Shown here in pieces: positions 34,943 to 44,806 of a DNA stretch of 64,000 bases (its first letter is position 1; each line of letters opens with the position of its first letter). A program made the position numbers and the translations under genes. Source of the DNA: an uncultured Flavobacteriales bacterium (GTDB lineage Bacteria; Bacteroidota; Bacteroidia; Flavobacteriales; BACL11). The stretch covers positions 62,001-126,000 of the forward strand of contig CALSUJ010000001.1 in NCBI GenBank assembly GCA_943789505.1, read 5' to 3'. Under the pieces are notes generated by a model. The model worked only from the letters and a program-made list of their open reading frames with translations, was not told the DNA's origin and ran no database searches.

Positions 34943-37255
34943 ATGGAATCAATGATGATTTATATGCCGATAATCATGGCATTTGTAGGATTAGCCTATA
35001 TGATGGTGAAGAAATCTTGGGTAATGAAACAAGATGCTGGAAATGGAAAAATGAAAGAAATTTCTGACCATATATATGAGGGAGCTTTAGCTTTCTTAAA
35101 TGCTGAGTACCGACTACTTACAATTTTCGTTATTTGTGTAAGTGTATTATTATTTATTGTTTCTACAATCGTACCTTCTACACACTGGCTTATAGTAGTT
35201 GCTTTTATTTTGGGGGCCTTTTTCTCAGCTTTAGCAGGAAATATGGGTATGAAAATTGCTACTAAAACAAACGTAAGAACAACTCAAGCTGCTCGTACAA
35301 GTTTGCCAAATGCATTAAAAGTATCTTTTGGTGGTGGTACTGTAATGGGCTTAGGTGTTGCTGGTTTAGCAGTATTAGGATTAACAGTATTCTTTATTGC
35401 GTTCTATAATTACTTTATGGGTGGTGTTTGGACTAATACTCACGATATGACTATAGTACTAGAAACTTTAGCGGGTTTTTCATTAGGCGCAGAGTCTATT
35501 GCTTTATTCGCAAGAGTAGGTGGTGGTATTTACACTAAAGCTGCTGATGTAGGTGCTGATTTAGTAGGCAAGGTTGAAGCTGGTATTCCTGAGGATGATC
35601 CAAGAAACCCTGCAACAATTGCAGATAATGTGGGTGATAATGTAGGTGATGTTGCTGGTATGGGTGCTGATTTGTTTGGTTCATATGTTGCAACAGTTTT
35701 AGCGGCAATGGTATTAGGAAACTATATAATTGAAGTAAATGATATTAATATATTTAAAGGTTTTGGTTCTATTGGACCTATCTTATTACCAATGTCAATT
35801 GCTGGTTTTGGAATAGTGATTTCTTTATTAGGAACTATGTTGGTTAATATTAAAAGTAATGATGCAAAAGAATCAGAAGTAATGGCAGCTTTAAACAAAG
35901 GGAATTGGTTTTCAATTGCTTTAGTTGCAGTTTCTTGTTATGGTTTAGTGACATGGATGTTGCCTGAGACTATGAAAATGAATTTCTTTGAAACAGGTGG
36001 GAATGTATTGAAAGATATTACAGCAATGCGTGTATTTTATGCTACAATTGTTGGATTAATTGTTGGTGGTGTTATTTCCTCTGTGACTGAGTACTATACA
36101 GGCTTAGGTAAAAAGCCAATCTTAAATATTGTAGAAAAATCTGCTACTGGAGCAGGAACAAATATTATTGCAGGACTTGCAACAGGTATGATTTCTACTT
36201 TTCCAACAGTTATTTTATTTGCAATGGCAATCTGGTCTTCTTATGCATTTGCAGGTTTTTATGGCGTTGCTATGGCAGCATCAGCAATGATGGCAACTAC
36301 TGCAATGCAGTTAGCTATTGATGCTTTTGGCCCTATTGCTGATAACGCTGGTGGTATTGCAGAGATGAGTGAGCAAGACCCTATTGTTAGAGAAAGAACA
36401 GATATTTTAGATTCAGTTGGTAACACTACAGCTGCAACTGGTAAAGGTTTTGCAATTGCTTCTGCAGCATTAACATCTCTAGCATTATTTGCGGCATATG
36501 TTACCTTTACAGGTATTGACGGAATTAATATTTTTAAGGCACCCGTTTTAGCCATGTTATTTATTGGTGGAATGGTTCCAGTTGTATTCTCTGCACTAGC
36601 AATGAATGCAGTAGGTAAAGCTGCAATGGAAATGGTTTATGAGGTAAGAAGACAGTTTAAAGAAATTCCTGGAATTATGGAAGGAACTGGGAAACCAGAA
36701 TACGATAAATGTGTTGAAATTTCTACAAAAGCTTCTTTAAGGGAAATGATGTTGCCGGGCTTATTAACTATTGGGTTTCCATTAGTAATTACTTTCTTAC
36801 CTATGTTATTTGGAATGGATAAATTAATGATTGCTGAGATGTTAGGTGGATATATGGCTGGAGTTACAGTAAGTGGAGTGCTTTGGGCAATTTTCCAAAA
36901 CAATGCTGGTGGTGCTTGGGATAATGCTAAAAAATCATTTGAAGCTGGTGTGATGATTAATGGAGAGATGACCCATAAAGGTTCTGCTGCTCATGAAGCT
37001 GCAATTACTGGCGATACTGTTGGTGACCCTTTTAAAGATACTTCTGGTCCTTCTATGAATATATTAATTAAATTAACGTGTCTAATTGGTTTAGTAATTG
37101 CTCCAATTTTAGGAGAAGGAACAGCTACTCATAATGAACAGGAACCTGCAGCTGAAATGACTATTGAGGTTGAGGTAGAGATAGAGAATGAAAATAATTA
37201 TGTAATTACAACTAATGAAGAGTCTTCAACTGTAACAATAGAAAATAAAAAATAA
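34943..37255 (+). CDS. hppA: K+-dependent membrane-bound pyrophosphatase (probable Na+ pump)
   Basis: A 770-residue integral-membrane pyrophosphatase with about 16 helices. PPi-binding motifs are present, for example [35 protein letters not shown] near residues 205-240 and DNAGGIAEM near 475. In [10 protein letters not shown], Ala497 and Gly500 occupy the positions that distinguish K+-dependent enzymes from the K+-independent H+ pumps, which have Lys and Thr there. K+-dependent members are mostly Na+ pumps, some Na+ and H+, so sodium export is inferred. The last 35 residues form an odd acidic, Val/Glu-repeat tail ([13 protein letters not shown]) beyond the final helix. Confidence 0.95.
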   Translation: MESMMIYMPIIMAFVGLAYMMVKKSWVMKQDAGNGKMKEISDHIYEGALAFLNAEYRLLTIFVICVSVLLFIVSTIVPSTHWLIVVAFILGAFFSALAGNMGMKIATKTNVRTTQAARTSLPNALKVSFGGGTVMGLGVAGLAVLGLTVFFIAFYNYFMGGVWTNTHDMTIVLETLAGFSLGAESIALFARVGGGIYTKAADVGADLVGKVEAGIPEDDPRNPATIADNVGDNVGDVAGMGADLFGSYVATVLAAMVLGNYIIEVNDINIFKGFGSIGPILLPMSIAGFGIVISLLGTMLVNIKSNDAKESEVMAALNKGNWFSIALVAVSCYGLVTWMLPETMKMNFFETGGNVLKDITAMRVFYATIVGLIVGGVISSVTEYYTGLGKKPILNIVEKSATGAGTNIIAGLATGMISTFPTVILFAMAIWSSYAFAGFYGVAMAASAMMATTAMQLAIDAFGPIADNAGGIAEMSEQDPIVRERTDILDSVGNTTAATGKGFAIASAALTSLALFAAYVTFTGIDGINIFKAPVLAMLFIGGMVPVVFSALAMNAVGKAAMEMVYEVRRQFKEIPGIMEGTGKPEYDKCVEISTKASLREMMLPGLLTIGFPLVITFLPMLFGMDKLMIAEMLGGYMAGVTVSGVLWAIFQNNAGGAWDNAKKSFEAGVMINGEMTHKGSAAHEAAITGDTVGDPFKDTSGPSMNILIKLTCLIGLVIAPILGEGTATHNEQEPAAEMTIEVEVEIENENNYVITTNEESSTVTIENKK

Positions 37256-37259
37256 AATT

Positions 37260-37760
37260 ATGAAAAATTTGTTAAATATTTTAGGTGTTCTTTTGCTTTC
37301 GATTACTATTTTTTCATGTGGTAGTGATGCTGAAAGCTCTACTGAGAAAAAAGAAATTCCTTTTGACTTTTCGATAATGAAAGCTTCAATTGACGCTAAA
37401 TTAAGTAACTATTTAGTAGAAGAAGAGGGAATATTTCATAATGCTATGATTGACAACAAATCAGTTCGTCTTTCAGTTGAATTAGCTAGTAATGAAACTG
37501 TAATTCAAGAACTAGTTAATAACTTACAGGAAAATACATCTTTAATTAAAAGATCTGAAAACAGTGAATTGATTCTAACCCAAAATCCAAATGGTAGTGA
37601 TTATAAACTTACTACTGAAGTAAATCTTATTGTTGGAGAAGACATACATAAGGCTACTTTATACTACAATGCTGCGGAATTTCTGAACGGATTATTGGAA
37701 ATTAATATAGATGGAAAAAAGGTTTATATGATTTTCAAAGGGAAAAAAGAAAGAAAGTAA
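37260..37760 (+). CDS. Hypothetical lipoprotein downstream of hppA
   Basis: A 166-residue predicted lipoprotein: signal peptide MKNLLNILGVLLLSITIFSC with Cys20 as the anchor, then an acidic Ser/Glu linker and an alpha/beta domain without a motif I recognise. It starts four bases after the hppA stop, so it is probably co-transcribed with the pyrophosphatase, and ends before a strong terminator. A functional link to hppA is suggested only by this spacing. Confidence 0.75.
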   Translation: MKNLLNILGVLLLSITIFSCGSDAESSTEKKEIPFDFSIMKASIDAKLSNYLVEEEGIFHNAMIDNKSVRLSVELASNETVIQELVNNLQENTSLIKRSENSELILTQNPNGSDYKLTTEVNLIVGEDIHKATLYYNAAEFLNGLLEINIDGKKVYMIFKGKKERK

Positions 37761-37773
37761 AAATACTTTTCAT

Positions 37774-37807
37774 AAAAAAACCATTCAATTTATTGAATGG
37801 TTTTTTT
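37774..37807. terminator. Bidirectional terminator between hppA operon and deoxynucleoside kinase gene
   Basis: Arms AACCATTCAAT and ATTGAATGGTT with flanking A and T runs and a two-base loop, located between convergent genes. Confidence 0.87.
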
Positions 37808-37826
37808 ATGCTTTAAAAGCTAAACA

Positions 37827-38441
37827 TTAGAATAGACCATTTATTTCAGCATCTATCTTTTCAATAATACTTCCAAGGTCTTCTTCATTTTCTGCAAAGT
37901 CTAAATCATCTACTTCAATTATTAAAACTTTACCTTTTGAGTATTCACCAATCCATGCCTCATACCTTTCATTTAGTCGGGTTAAATAATCTAAACGTAT
38001 ACTATTTTCATATTCTCTTCCTCTTTTTTGTATTTGTTCAACCAACTTAGGTACTGAAGCCCTTAAGTAGATTAATAAATCAGGACCTTCAATGAAACTA
38101 TCCATCAGGTTAAATATTTCCATATAATTGTCAAAATCCCTTGAGCTCATGAGTCCCATAGCATGTAGGTTAGGTGCAAAGATTTTAGAATCTTCATAGA
38201 TGGTTCTATCTTGAATGTAAGTTTTACCACTTTCCTTAATCTCAACAATTTGTCTGAAACGGCTATTTAAGAAATACACTTGTAAGTTAAATGACCATCT
38301 TTGCATGTCTTTATAAAAGTCATTTAAGTAAGGATTATTTTCCACATCTTCATAATGTGCTTCCCACTTATAATGTTTAGATAGTTTAGTAGTTAAGGTA
38401 GTTTTCCCAGAACCAATATTTCCCGCAATTGCTATGTGCAT
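37827..38441 (-). CDS. Deoxynucleoside kinase
   Basis: A 204-residue dNK-family enzyme that phosphorylates deoxynucleosides for salvage. P-loop GNIGSGKTT lies at residues 7-15; ERS/DRT-type motif appears as YIQDRTIYED near residue 76, and the lid region as IQKRGREYENSI near 140. Substrate preference among dA, dG, dC and dT is not decidable here. A related but clearly different kinase is encoded at 43215. The CNT transporter and thyA in the same window fit a salvage role. It is convergent with the hppA operon. Confidence 0.9.
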   Translation of the reverse strand: MHIAIAGNIGSGKTTLTTKLSKHYKWEAHYEDVENNPYLNDFYKDMQRWSFNLQVYFLNSRFRQIVEIKESGKTYIQDRTIYEDSKIFAPNLHAMGLMSSRDFDNYMEIFNLMDSFIEGPDLLIYLRASVPKLVEQIQKRGREYENSIRLDYLTRLNERYEAWIGEYSKGKVLIIEVDDLDFAENEEDLGSIIEKIDAEINGLF

Positions 38442-38495
38442 ATGTAAAATTTTCGTCTAAAATAAAAAAAGATACTTTACTGCATGCGTGAAATG

Positions 38496-40037
38496 TCACT
38501 TAGCCACTATTTTTGTTGAAAACTTCCAGTGAAGTGCTAGAATTTCTTCAACAATCTTACGGTCGTTACTAAGTTTTGGTATTTTGTATTGACCACCAAG
38601 TCGATTATTTTGTTTTAGCCACATGTAAAATTCATTGTTTTGAATGACTATTATTTCCGGCAGATTAAGTACTAAGTTTTGATTTCTTTTTGCTGCATAG
38701 TCAGAATTTAATGTTTGCAAGGCTGTGTCAAGGTCAGTTTTGAAAACATCTATATTTTGTGGTTCTTTACTGAACTCTATGAGCCATTGATGCCCTCCTG
38801 AATTTTCATTAATGTATATAGGAGCGACAGTATAGTCTTTTATTAATGCATGGTGTTTTTCACAAACTTCAAGCAGTGCTTTGTCAGTATTCTCTATAAC
38901 TAACTCTTCTCCAAATGTGTTTAAAAAACTTTTAGTACGACCAATAATTTTAATTCTGAAAGGAGAAAGGTTCGTAAAACAAACTACATCTCCAATCAAA
39001 TACCGCCAAAGCCCTCCATTGGTGCTGATTACTAAGGCGTAATCAGTATTGAGTTTTACATCTTTTAAATTAGTAGTTTCTATAATTCCTTTTTTGTATT
39101 TCAGCATAGGAATGAATTCATAAAAAATCCCATAATCTAACATTAACAGTAACCCTTCTGATGGATTTTTATCTTGTATTCCCATAAATCCTTCTGAGGC
39201 ATTATAGCCTTCTAGGTAGTTCATTTTGTTAGATGGAATAAGGGTCTTGAATTGTTCTTTGTAGGGCTCAAAGTTTACGCCCCCATGCATATAGAGCTCT
39301 AATTTTGGCCAAACTTCACTTATATTTTTTTTACCACTTATTGCTAGTACACGCTTTAGTAAAATTAGCATCCAAGAAGGTACGCCTGTCAAATTTGTAA
39401 TATTTTCTTTTACAGCTTGCTGAGCAATCCGTTCTAATTTATCTTCCCAATCTTCCATAAGAGCAGTTTCAATATCGGGCACTCTATGATAATTTACCCA
39501 AAAAGGAAATTCATCTAAGAGAATAGCTGATAAATCACCATCTTTATAATCTCCATTCTCTGATTCTTTTATCGTCCCACCTAGCATTAGTCCTTTCCCG
39601 TTATACATATCGGAAAATGGAAAGTTATTTCCATACAAGGAAAGCATATCTTTCCCCCCTTTAAAATGACATTCATTTAAGGATTCTTTTGTAATAGGAA
39701 TAAATTTGCTTTGTGCATTTGTTGTTCCTGACGATTTGGAAAACCATTTTATTTTTCCTGGCCAAAGTACATTTTGCTCACCATTTCTTGCTCTTTCAAT
39801 GTATACTGAAAACTCTTCATAGGTTCTAATAGGGATATTTTTTTTAAAATGAGAATATTTAGTTATTGTGTTGAAATGATGTTCTTTTCCAAATGCAGTA
39901 TTTTTTCCTTTTGAAATAAGATTATTAAAAACCTTTTCTTGAGTCTTTATTGGGTTCATACAGAATCTCTCAATATTACGAATACGTTTTTGCATCATAA
40001 ATGAAAGAATATAATTTTTAACAGAAAACTGGCTCAA
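38496..40037 (-). CDS. GH3-family (auxin-responsive promoter family) acyl-adenylating enzyme
   Basis: A 513-residue enzyme of the GH3 family, named from plant auxin-amino acid synthetases. It is recognised by KWFSKSSGTTNAQSKFIPIT near residue 105 (the ATP-binding P-loop equivalent), NYLEGYNASEGFMGIQ near 275 and the LIGDVVCFTNLSPFRIKIIGRTKSFLNTFGEELVIEN stretch near 345-380. Plant members adenylate carboxylates and join them to amino acids. Bacterial GH3 substrates are generally unknown, and auxin conjugation should not be assumed. It lies 55 bases upstream of the deoxynucleoside kinase gene and is divergent from the DUF2797 gene. Confidence 0.9.
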   Translation of the reverse strand: MSQFSVKNYILSFMMQKRIRNIERFCMNPIKTQEKVFNNLISKGKNTAFGKEHHFNTITKYSHFKKNIPIRTYEEFSVYIERARNGEQNVLWPGKIKWFSKSSGTTNAQSKFIPITKESLNECHFKGGKDMLSLYGNNFPFSDMYNGKGLMLGGTIKESENGDYKDGDLSAILLDEFPFWVNYHRVPDIETALMEDWEDKLERIAQQAVKENITNLTGVPSWMLILLKRVLAISGKKNISEVWPKLELYMHGGVNFEPYKEQFKTLIPSNKMNYLEGYNASEGFMGIQDKNPSEGLLLMLDYGIFYEFIPMLKYKKGIIETTNLKDVKLNTDYALVISTNGGLWRYLIGDVVCFTNLSPFRIKIIGRTKSFLNTFGEELVIENTDKALLEVCEKHHALIKDYTVAPIYINENSGGHQWLIEFSKEPQNIDVFKTDLDTALQTLNSDYAAKRNQNLVLNLPEIIVIQNNEFYMWLKQNNRLGGQYKIPKLSNDRKIVEEILALHWKFSTKIVAK

Positions 40038-40074
40038 TTTTGGTATTTTTAAGGATTGAAAAATACAAAAATAT

Positions 40075-40898
40075 ATGTTGAGAGATACACTTAAAAGAAT
40101 GCATACTGAACTGAATGATGTGGTGCATTACACGCTAGACATTCATGGTGCTGATCATAAGATGAACGATTATATTGGTAAAAAAATTAAGATTGAGTGG
40201 AGTGGGGTTGTTATCTGTCAGTGTGGTAAAAAGTCTGATAAATTTTATCGTTCGGGTTATTGTTATAAATGCTTCTGGGAATCTCCTTTGGCTTCTCAGA
40301 GTATTTTTAAACCAGAATTATGTACGGCTCATTTAGGAATTGAGGAAAGAGATTTGGAATGGGAAAAAGAATTTCAACTTGCACCTCACTATGTATACTT
40401 AGCTAACTCAAGTGGAATAAAGGTTGGTATAACAAGAGGTTCGCAAGGAGTAGATAAGATGGATGGATCAAGGGGCAAGCCAAGCAATATTACTAGCTGA
40501 AGTGCCCAATAGAAGATTTTCAGGAGATATTGAGGTTTCTCTAAAACGCTTTGTGGCTGATGTAACCAATTGGCGTAAAATGCTGTTCAGGAAATCCAGA
40601 TCCTGTCGACTTAGTCCAAATGAAGCAGGAACTTTCAATTCATGTTCCCGAAGAATTAAAGCAGTATATATTACCTGACAATAAAGTAACTGAGATTGTT
40701 TACCCTGTAACTCAATATCCTAAAAAGATAAAAAGTGTAAAGTTGGAGCGAACACCAATTATTGAAGGGACACTTTTAGGAATTAAAGGACAATACTTAT
40801 TGTTAGATGGAGATAGAGTTTTTAATATCCGCTCGCATGAAGGTTTTATTTCTACTTTTAGCCAACAAGAAATCCTTCAACAAGGCTTGTTATTTTAA
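40075..40898 (+). pseudogene. DUF2797 protein, interrupted by two +1 frameshifts
   Basis: The DUF2797 family is spread over three frames. Frame one gives the first 125 or so residues, including CQCGKKSDKFYRSGYCYKCFW (a zinc-ribbon-like Cys set) and HYVYLANSSGIKVGITR. An extra base near 40457 moves the frame to RWMDQGASQAI...VADVTNWRKML. A second extra base near 40586 moves it to SGNPDPVDLVQ and the C-terminal 90 residues ending at 40898. Removing both bases restores one complete protein of about 273 residues. Function of DUF2797 is unknown. The same small region also breaks sppA and folK, so I think these are sequence errors rather than gene decay. Confidence 0.85.
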
Positions 40899-42653
40899 TT
40901 CCATAATAAAAGGAACTCTTGCCTGAATTCTATCTCCTTTAAGTAATTCTTCAATTGGCTCAGTCATTTGAGTTGTGAAGCCGAACTTAGATAGAATTAA
41001 ATCAGAAATACTAGCTTCTCCGCCCAGTTTTAAGGAAAACTCTTCAAACGGATTTTTCTTTCTTAGGTAAAGAGATAATTCTATAATCTTCTACTTTTGC
41101 CAAATAAGCAGCAATATCAATGGCTTTTTCAAGTCCTCCATAAGTGTCAATTAATCCAATTTCTTTAGCATCATAACCAGTCCATATTCTACCTTGTCCA
41201 ATTTCATCTACAGCTCTAGTACTCATTTTTCTACCTTCTCCCACCTTAGTAATAAATCCAGTGTAAATATCAGATACACTTTTTTGTAATTTATTTTTTT
41301 CAAAAGTTGATAGAGGCCTGTTTACGCCCATATCAGCATATTTCCCTGTATTAACTGTATCAATGGTAATGCCTAATTTATTTTTATAAAATTTACTTAG
41401 GTTAGGAATCATCCCAAAAACACCAATTGATCCTGTTAGTGTTGTTGGGTTAGCAACTATACTATCTGCAGCACAGGCAATATAATACCCTCCACTTGCA
41501 GCATAATCACCCATTGAAACAACTAAGGGTTTTTCGGCTTTTGCTAAAATTGTTTCTCTCCAAATCACATCTGAAGCTAAGGCGCTTCCTCCTGGAGAGT
41601 TAATTCTAAAGACAATGGCTTTTACATTTTTATCTTCTCTTGCTTTTTTTACTTGCGCAGAAGTACTTCTGAACCTATACTTTTTCTCATCACCTTTTCC
41701 AGAATTAATTGTACCTGTTGCGTAAATAATAGCAATTTTATTTCTACTAATTTCTTTTTTATTACCTTTTGCATGTGTGTATTTGCTTAGAGCAACAATA
41801 GGATAGTTTTTCTGCTCCAGCTAAAGCTTTCAAGGTGTCTTCTAATTGATCTTGATATAAAAGTGCATCAACATAATTTAGTTAAGGCAACTTTTCGCAT
41901 TTTCAAGACTAAGATTATCTGCATGTCTTTGAATTTCGGAAAGTGTAAGCCCTCTTTGATTTGCAATACTATCCATGATATTGTCAGCAACAGAGTTTAG
42001 GAAGAGTTGCATCTGCTCCCTATTAGCAACACTCATTTTATCTAAGATTAAGGGTTCAACGGCACCTTTGAATTTTCCATGACGTATTATCTGTGCATCT
42101 ATATCTAATTTTTCTAGTAAACCTTTGTAGAACATAATACTTGCTGATAATCCTTTTATTTCTACTATGCCTTCTGGTGTTAAATATATCTTATGTTGGC
42201 TACTGATGATAAATAATAAGCTGCTTGGTTGTATACTTCTGAGTAAGCAATAATAGGCTTCCCTGTTTGTTTAAATTCAAGAAGTTTATTTCTAATTTCT
42301 TCTATTTGTCGATATGCCTGCACTTGCATAAGGGTATTAATATAAATAGCTTTAATCTTCTCATCTGTTTTTGCCTTTTCAATGTTATCTAACACTTGCT
42401 TTAATTCAATAGTTTTAGGTAAGTCACCAGAAAAGTTCAGTCCTTCAAAAGGATTTTCTGAAGTGCGTTCAACTACTGAAAGTTCAGCAAGGTTTATTTT
42501 TAGGATGCTATTTTCTTTTACTGTGACTTCCTTGTCATTATTGAGTGAAGAAATACTGACACTTACAATGCCAATAAAAAGCAAAACAATTACAAACACG
42601 GCCAATACCATTCCGACAATGGTAGATAATACATTTTTTAAAAAGGATTTCAT
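40890..42653 (-). pseudogene. sppA: Signal peptide peptidase SppA (67K type), interrupted by four frameshifts
   Basis: The pieces are an N-terminal membrane anchor (VLSTIVGMVLAVFVIVLLFIGIV) and first half to about 42180, a middle segment (MFYKGLLEKLDIDAQIIRHGKFKGAVEPL), and the C-terminal catalytic domain with PLVVSMGDYAASGGYYIACAADSIVA, where the nucleophile serine sits in AASGGYY. Reading across frames, all joining sequences are present. The apparent indels are near 42190 and 41880 (one base missing each) and near 41812 and 41058 (one extra A each). The repaired protein is about 587 residues, normal for double-length SppA, which degrades signal peptides in the inner membrane. The stop at 40890-40892 overlaps the convergent DUF2797 stop. 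Confidence 0.87.
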
Positions 42654-42712
42654 AGATATTTTTTAGATTTGTAAAATTAAGCTATTTAAAAGAGTTTGTC
42701 ATGCTTTCTTTT

Positions 42713-42720
42713 TATATTTG
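42713..42720 (+). promoter_or_regulatory. Possible -7 element for folK
   Basis: TATATTTG matches TAnnTTTG and ends 18 bases before the folK ATG at 42739. The nearest TTG is only 14 bases upstream, shorter than usual. Confidence 0.45.
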
Positions 42721-42738
42721 AGGACTTTAATAATAGTT

Positions 42739-43225
42739 ATGAATATAGTTTTTTTGCAATTAGGAAGTAATCTTGGAGATAGAGAGCTGTTATTGAAAGA
42801 TTCAATCATAGCAATTGAAAACAGAGTAGGAAATATTGTTGAATTTTCAAAAGCTTTATGAAAGTGCTCCTTGGAGAGTTGAAGGGCAAGAGAATTATTT
42901 GAATCAGATATTAAAAGTAAAAACAACATTATTAGCTGATGAAGTATTGTCGGTTGTACTTGATATTGAAAAGCAACTAGGAAGGATGCGATTTGAAAAA
43001 TGGGGCGAACGACTTATCGATATTGATATTATTTTTTACAACGATTCTATTATTGAAACGCCTGATTTATGCGTGCCTCACAAGCATTTACATGAGCGGA
43101 TGTTTGTACTTACGCCATTACATAATATTGCTCCAGAAATGATTCATCCAAAATACAATAAAACAATAGAAGAATTATTGAAAATATGTAAGGATACCGA
43201 ATTAGTAAAAGAGTATGCACTATAA
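42739..43225 (+). pseudogene. folK: 2-amino-4-hydroxy-6-hydroxymethyldihydropteridine diphosphokinase FolK, one frameshift
   Basis: FolK pyrophosphorylates the pterin precursor in folate synthesis. The ATG at 42739 opens MNIVFLQLGSNLGDRELLLKDS, the typical HPPK start, and reads to GNIVEFSKAL before a stop. In the next frame the protein continues as KLYESAPWRVEGQENYLNQ and on through the conserved GERLIDIDIIFYNDSII and CVPHKHLHERMFVLTPL to 43225. Removing one A from the AAAA run near 42853 restores a full 161-residue enzyme. Because FolK is normally essential and the break is in a homopolymer, sequence error is likely. The 3' end overlaps the next kinase gene by 11 bases. Confidence 0.88.
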
Positions 43226-43859
43226 GTTTTTAGTTGTTGAAGGTAATATTGGGGTAGGTAAAACTTCCTTGGCAAGTATGCTTGCTAAGGAATACCAAGC
43301 TCATTTAATTTTGGAGTGCTTTGAAGAAAATCCTTTTTTGCCTAAATTTTATAAGGATCCAGAAAAACATGCTTTTCCTTTAGAACTTTTTTTTATGGCA
43401 GAGCGTTATCATCAGCTCAAAAATCAAAAAGAACAAGATTTATTTAGGCCGATTACTATCGCCGATTATTTTTTCGTAAAATCTAAATTGTTTGCGCAAA
43501 ACAATTTGAAAAAGGATGAACAGCAATTATTCAATAATTTATTTGAGATTATGCTTTCTTCCTTACCAAAACCTGATTTGTTAATATACTTGTATTCAAA
43601 TGTTGATCGTTTGCAACAGAATATCAAGAAAAGAGGTAGAGTTTTTGAGCAAGAAATTACTGATGAGTATTTACAAAATATCCAAAATAGATATTTGGAT
43701 TATTTGAGAAAACAGAATCATTTTCCAGTGCTTTTGCTCGATATTTCCAAGGTTGATTTTAAAGAAGATGAAAAAGTATATTCAAGAATAAAACAGTTGT
43801 TAGAAAATCCCTATGAATTAGGAATTCATCAATTCAACTTAGCTGAGCCAATGTTGTAA
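43215..43859 (+). CDS. Second deoxynucleoside kinase
   Basis: A 214-residue dNK-family enzyme with P-loop GNIGVGKTSL at residues 10-19, the IADYFFVKSKLFA segment near 83 and KKRGRVFEQEITDEYL near 138. The usual acidic-Arg-Ser/Thr motif after the P-loop domain is weaker than in the 37.8 kb kinase (IADYFF in place of a DRT). Bacteroidota commonly carry two such kinases with different specificities (family knowledge); which is which is not clear. It overlaps folK by 11 bases and the convergent sulfotransferase gene by 21. Confidence 0.87.
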   Translation: MHYKFLVVEGNIGVGKTSLASMLAKEYQAHLILECFEENPFLPKFYKDPEKHAFPLELFFMAERYHQLKNQKEQDLFRPITIADYFFVKSKLFAQNNLKKDEQQLFNNLFEIMLSSLPKPDLLIYLYSNVDRLQQNIKKRGRVFEQEITDEYLQNIQNRYLDYLRKQNHFPVLLLDISKVDFKEDEKVYSRIKQLLENPYELGIHQFNLAEPML

Positions 43860-44741
43860 ATCTTTTCCGATAAGTTTTTCTAATTTTAAAATATCTTCTT
43901 TGTAAAAAGCATGTGTGATTCTCTTTTTTATTTCTGGTGCTAATGGACTTGCCTTTTTATAAGCAGAATTAAATATAAACTGAATTATAAATTGAGGAAG
44001 GTAGCTACTGAACTGAATGTTTGGGATTAAGTTGTAATATCTAAGCTTCATAATAAATAATCCAAATAATCCTTTAGGAGTTCCTGATACATTGACTTTC
44101 TTTCTAGTGTCTGGAATGAATGATTTGTCTATATTTAGAAATTTAAAAACCTTTTGTGTTGTTTTAATAGGATTTTCAACAAGGTCTTCAAAAAGTAAAA
44201 CTTTTATATTTTCTTTTGGAAATAAAGTAAAGTAGCGCTCAAGTTGCTCTGCATAATAACCTTTGTCTTTGTAATGGTAAAGCGGACTCCAGTTTTCAGC
44301 TTTTCGTTCTGCTTCTTTATTAAATGCAGTTTCAAAATCAGCTATGGGCTCTCTATCTGCCATTCTCGCATGTAGAAAGTTTGAATATGCACGAGCAACT
44401 GGTTGCCTGAGTACAGCAATAATCTTGGTGTCAGGCAAGTGCTGTTTAATTAAGCTAGGACAATTTTTATTGGAGATATAAGCAGGAGAAGCTTCTCCAA
44501 TTGCTTTTTCGTTTTTTACAGCATCAAAAAGTGGATAGTATTCCTCAAATGTAGTTATCTTTTTTGTTTTCCTTCCAGCTACTTTAAAATTATTTTTTTT
44601 CTGAAAATTATTAAAAAACATAGGTTCTTTAATAGTTGTCATGAATACATCCGGATGTTGCTTTAAGTAAGTGTAAAGTGATGTAGTTGCCGCCTTCATA
44701 GCGCCAATAATGATGAAGTTTGGTTTTTTTTGTCGACTCAT
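43839..44741 (-). CDS. Sulfotransferase domain protein (heparan-sulfate-type)
   Basis: A 300-residue cytoplasmic sulfotransferase-fold protein. The PAPS-binding loop IIGAMKAATTSLYTYLKQHP covers residues 11-30, and the 3'-phosphate site appears as IIAVLRQPVARAYSNFLHA near 108-126. LLFEDLVENP near 196 matches the third family motif. Such enzymes add sulfate from PAPS to sugars or small molecules. The acceptor is unknown; sulfation of a surface polysaccharide would fit a marine Bacteroidota (inference). A terminator for the upstream lipoprotein gene lies directly before its start, so it must have its own promoter or rely on read-through. Confidence 0.88.
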   Translation of the reverse strand: MSRQKKPNFIIIGAMKAATTSLYTYLKQHPDVFMTTIKEPMFFNNFQKKNNFKVAGRKTKKITTFEEYYPLFDAVKNEKAIGEASPAYISNKNCPSLIKQHLPDTKIIAVLRQPVARAYSNFLHARMADREPIADFETAFNKEAERKAENWSPLYHYKDKGYYAEQLERYFTLFPKENIKVLLFEDLVENPIKTTQKVFKFLNIDKSFIPDTRKKVNVSGTPKGLFGLFIMKLRYYNLIPNIQFSSYLPQFIIQFIFNSAYKKASPLAPEIKKRITHAFYKEDILKLEKLIGKDLQHWLS

Positions 44742-44743
44742 AT

Positions 44744-44778
44744 TTAAAAAAACTAACCCCTTCTTTTGGAAGGGGTTA
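44744..44778 (-). terminator. Terminator after the OmpA/TPR lipoprotein gene
   Basis: On the minus strand, arms AACCCCTTC and GAAGGGGTT are followed by a seven-T run. It ends three bases before the sulfotransferase start codon. Confidence 0.85.
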
Positions 44779-44806
44779 TTGATGTTTTATTTGGCTTTAG
44801 GCTTTC

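Noticed and set aside
37140-37255. Tandem repeat in the hppA 3' end
   Set aside because: The GAGGTTGAGG-like bases only encode the acidic tail and do not form a regular tandem array.
40075-40898. Programmed frameshifting in the DUF2797 gene
   Set aside because: Two +1 shifts at unrelated sites with no slippery heptamer, and matching indels in neighbouring genes, fit sequence error better.
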